Translations under genes and position numbers: made by a program | Assembly (NCBI RefSeq): GCF_050436995.1 | Contig: NC_134757.1 | Location: 4,352,501 to 4,416,500 of the forward strand | Origin: Anticarsia gemmatalis | Taxonomy: Eukaryota > Arthropoda > Insecta > Lepidoptera > Erebidae | DNA: 64,000 bases | Direction: 5' to 3' | Notes under the pieces: model-generated | Databases searched by the model: none | The model's input: the letters and a program-made list of their open reading frames with translations, nothing else | Told to the model about the DNA's origin: nothing | In this document: piece by piece, positions 61,718-64,000 of the stretch | Layout of the letters: every line of letters begins with the position of its first letter | How positions within the stretch are numbered: position 1 is the stretch's first letter

Positions 61718-62433
61718 TTTATTTTGCATTGTAATTGCATTGCGCTTACATTCTAACCTTAAACTAAATTAAATACTTAAACGAGTATAAAAAAAACAAC
61801 AAAAACAAAAATTAAATTTTACTTAGCACCTACTAAATAATTCAATGGAATTTCATTTCAAATAATATTCACCACGATTCACGTTATACGTGACAGTAAA
61901 CAGCATAATAAAAATAAGTTTGACCTTGAATTTAAATATACATAGAATCAATATCAATAAATAAATTAACTAGCTACCAGTCGTATATAGATAACTACAG
62001 TTACATTGTAATATCCTATAGATATCAAACATATAAAGCAATAAATATGCTATATTAAAATCGAGACATTTGCCCCCGATTTCGGGGGTACATTTAGTGG
62101 TAGTTTATCTATTCAATAGCGTTTAAACTCATATAAAAACTATTTGAATAGATAAACTACCGCTAAATGTGCCTCAGAAACCGGACATTAGACTAGTAGT
62201 TTTAAGTTGTATTAATGCTGATTTCCAATATAAATTCTTGATATAATTCGTAATAGCATTTGATAATTTAATGCTTGCCTGGTTTTACAAAGATTATAAC
62301 ATTTTCATTCTACGGCATATTATTATTTCACGTAAGAGAGTGGGTACAACACACTATACATGTTCCGCGCTGTACTTTTGACAATCATTTTAAGTTAAAA
62401 GTTCTGGCTTATATTGGATAATCTATTCTCAGT
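61718..62433 (-). promoter_or_regulatory. 3' UTR and poly(A) signal of the Sec1-family gene
   Basis: The minus-strand AATAAA at 61718-61723 would give a 3' UTR of about 710 nt. A hairpin MITE (62066-62192) lies within it. The gamma-glutamyltransferase transcript ends near 61240 on the other strand, leaving about 450 bases between the convergent genes. Confidence 0.45.
62066..62192. mobile_element. Hairpin MITE in the 3' UTR of the Sec1-family gene
   Basis: Inverted arms 62090-62116 and 62144-62170 share ACATTTAG(T/C)GGTAG and TTTATCTATTCAA. The right end GGTTTCTGAGGCACATTTA (reverse) is shared with the small element at 34592-34647. Confidence 0.65.
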
Positions 62434-62650
62434 TTACGCGACTTCTAACGACAGCAGATCTCTCATAGCTTCAACAGGTGTGACCAACTTGGTAGAGCCG
62501 ATAAGTACAGTATTATCTACACCGCTAGTGATCACGCTGCGATGCAATCTCTTGCATTCCTCTGCTGTGACACCACCGACCACAAATATTATAATCGTAG
62601 GATTGTCTAAAGGATGTTTTGCTGTACGTGATTTCTTCTGAGTTAGCATG
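62434..62650 (-). CDS. SCFD2: Sec1-family protein, probably SCFD2: last coding exon
   Basis: Minus-strand exon after acceptor TTTGTTTCAG. It encodes NMLTQKKSRTAKHPLDNP, then IIIFVVGGVTAEECKRL and VLIGSTKLVTP, ending LLSLEVA and TAA (62434-62436). FVVGGVT with a following E is the C-terminal signature of Sec1/Munc18-like (SM) proteins, and the closing STKLVTP region fits the SCFD2 branch. SM proteins bind SNARE proteins in vesicle fusion. SCFD2 itself is little studied. The first codon (Asn) is completed from the upstream exon. Confidence 0.75.
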
Positions 62651-62875
62651 CTGAAACAAAAATATAATTTCTAGTTCCGCTACTCACTACTAGATGGCAG
62701 TGTTTAAAACACGTACATTTTTAGTTGTATCTATTCCCCGCTAGATGGCAGTGTAAAGTATTATCATGGAGTTATTTTTTTGAAGTAAGAATAATTCAAC
62801 GTCTCTTTATATTAATGTGGATAATCACTTCTGTTTATAATTTGATATAAATTATAAAAATATTTTAAAACTTAC

Positions 62876-63049
62876 TTGAAGCCACTTCTAATTAAATCTT
62901 TAGTCTTGAGTACGAGTGACTCATTCTTGTGCCTAAGGTCGTACATTTCTGGTCTCTCGGTATCGACGAGGTCTTCAACCAGTTGCTGTAGCAGACCTTT
63001 ATACTCGTGACCAACGCCCGTCTCGCACGGTTTCAACACTATGTTGTAG
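62876..63049 (-). CDS. SCFD2: Sec1-family protein, probably SCFD2: penultimate coding exon
   Basis: Acceptor TTTTCTACAG, donor AA|GTAAGT. Encodes SYNIVLKPCETGVGHEYKGL, a leucine-rich helix with VDTERPEMYDL, and KTKDLIRSGF leading into the last exon (174 nt, phase 2 in and out). The layout of an ERP(E/D) segment followed by a short helix and then FVVGGVT is that of the SCFD2 C-terminus. The remaining several hundred residues of the family are not between 63050 and 64000, so the gene must continue past the window edge. Confidence 0.72.
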
Positions 63050-63339
63050 CTGTAGAAAAAAAACATATTTTTATCATAACAATCTAAAGTTATCTAAATT
63101 TATATCTTACGAATCATCAAACTTACATATCGCACCTTTAAAGTAAAACCGTTACTAAACGAAAATTTTCGTGAATTGAGTTATTAATGCCATCTATCTA
63201 AAATACCCGTAAACTACAAGATAAACTTGTTATTTTTGTAAAATTTTGTGTTTAGCGCCATCTAGCAGTAAATCAAAGCGTTACTAAACCAAGTTATGAT
63301 CGGCTCACTAAATACAATATTGTGTCTATACCAGTAAGA

Positions 63340-63421
63340 ACATGATCGTCGTAGAGTGATGACGGAAGTTTAAAACAACAGTGTTATTATTTGGATAAAC
63401 ACGGCTTGAAGTTACAAAAAG
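63340..63421 (+). promoter_or_regulatory. 5' UTR exon of a + strand gene at the right edge
   Basis: Leader-like sequence ending at the consensus donor AAAAG|GTAAGT (donor at 63422), matched by an acceptor at 63944-63945. Its left border is not determined. No TATA box is evident. Confidence 0.45.
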
Positions 63422-63948
63422 GTAAGTTGTTGATTTTTTTTAATAGGTATAGTGTTTCAATTCGTTTAGACACAGTTTTCGTGTTATGAAATTACGCAAT
63501 TTATAATTCAATTTCATTGGTAAAATGTTACAGTTTGTATAGTCACAATTTGCCTTTACTTTTTTAGAGATTAATCCAATAACGTTTATCTGTAGAGTGT
63601 AACCATTTCTTTAGTCACAGTTTTTCGATGAATTTTGAGTAAATTAAGTCATATACAATTTTACAATACTGGGACATTTATGTTAGTCACGGTTTATTTC
63701 TTTAGGCAACGTACCTTTTGTATTAACATTTAAGAAGTAAAATGTTATATTTTGTTTAAACTCCATTTGATATTTAAATTGACTCCATAATGTATGAAAC
63801 TGTTAATGTTGCATTACACATTTTGTTTTAGTACCATTTTACTACTAACATAAATAAAAGTTATTCTTATTAGTAACTAAATTTATTTCTGTTGAAATGT
63901 CTTTCATGTTAATAATTGATAAAAATAGTAAAACTATTGTTTTAGGTC

Positions 63949-64000
63949 ATGGCGCATTATCGAAACCCGCGTTTGTCACGCATTTTAGAGGCTCTGGAAT
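63949..64000 (+). CDS. N-terminus of an unidentified + strand gene, cut by the window edge
   Basis: After the acceptor TTGTTTTAG (exon from 63946) an ATG opens MAHYRNPRLSRILEALE and stays open to the end of the window. The basic, leucine-containing start does not let me name a family. It lies opposite the presumed intron of the minus-strand Sec1-family gene. Confidence 0.5.
   Translation, partial: MAHYRNPRLSRILEALE

Overview
The window looks like nuclear DNA of a moth, most likely a noctuoid lepidopteran. It is AT-rich, its genes are split by long introns with GT/AG junctions, and the introns are full of lepidopteran repeats: tRNA-derived SINEs, short Helitrons ending in CTAG, mariner-type MITEs and LINE 3' ends. 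There is no bacterial, organellar or CRISPR signal. Genes were assigned by reading splice sites and recognising protein families, not by database search.

The main gene is a membrane-anchored gamma-glutamyltransferase (glutathione hydrolase) on the + strand. Eleven coding exons from 34866 to 59943 join in frame to 668 codons. The protein has a long cytosolic N-terminus, one transmembrane helix (about residues 83-103), a heavy chain, and a light chain starting at catalytic Thr480. A second possible first exon lies far upstream (11177-11247). It ends in the same phase with the same split glycine codon, so the locus may use alternative promoters and alternative cytosolic tails. A small intronless gene for a NUPR1-like stress protein (37621-37821), with its own TATA box and poly(A) signal, sits on the same strand inside intron 3.

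On the right, the gamma-glutamyltransferase gene meets tail-to-tail the last two exons of a minus-strand Sec1-family gene, probably SCFD2 (62434-63049). At the extreme right a + strand gene begins (5' UTR exon ending at 63421, ATG at 63949). The upstream exons of the Sec1-family gene must lie beyond it, so the two loci appear to overlap on opposite strands.

The left half (1-34700) has no certain gene apart from the candidate alternative 5' exons near 5.1-5.4, 11.2 and 25.3 kb. It holds mobile-element debris: a 211-bp MITE with a TA duplication (1372-1582), SINE copies, a LINE 3' fragment inserted into a SINE (11788-12890), a decayed full-length mariner (16030-17321), a 1.9-kb fold-back element holding about 39 copies of AAAAT (19290-21171), a 206-bp mariner MITE (28788-28993), and a 734-bp GC-rich inverted-repeat transposon with a perfect 8-bp target duplication (32434-33167). 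The large gamma-glutamyltransferase introns hold several short Helitrons, including a near-identical inverted pair around exon 4.
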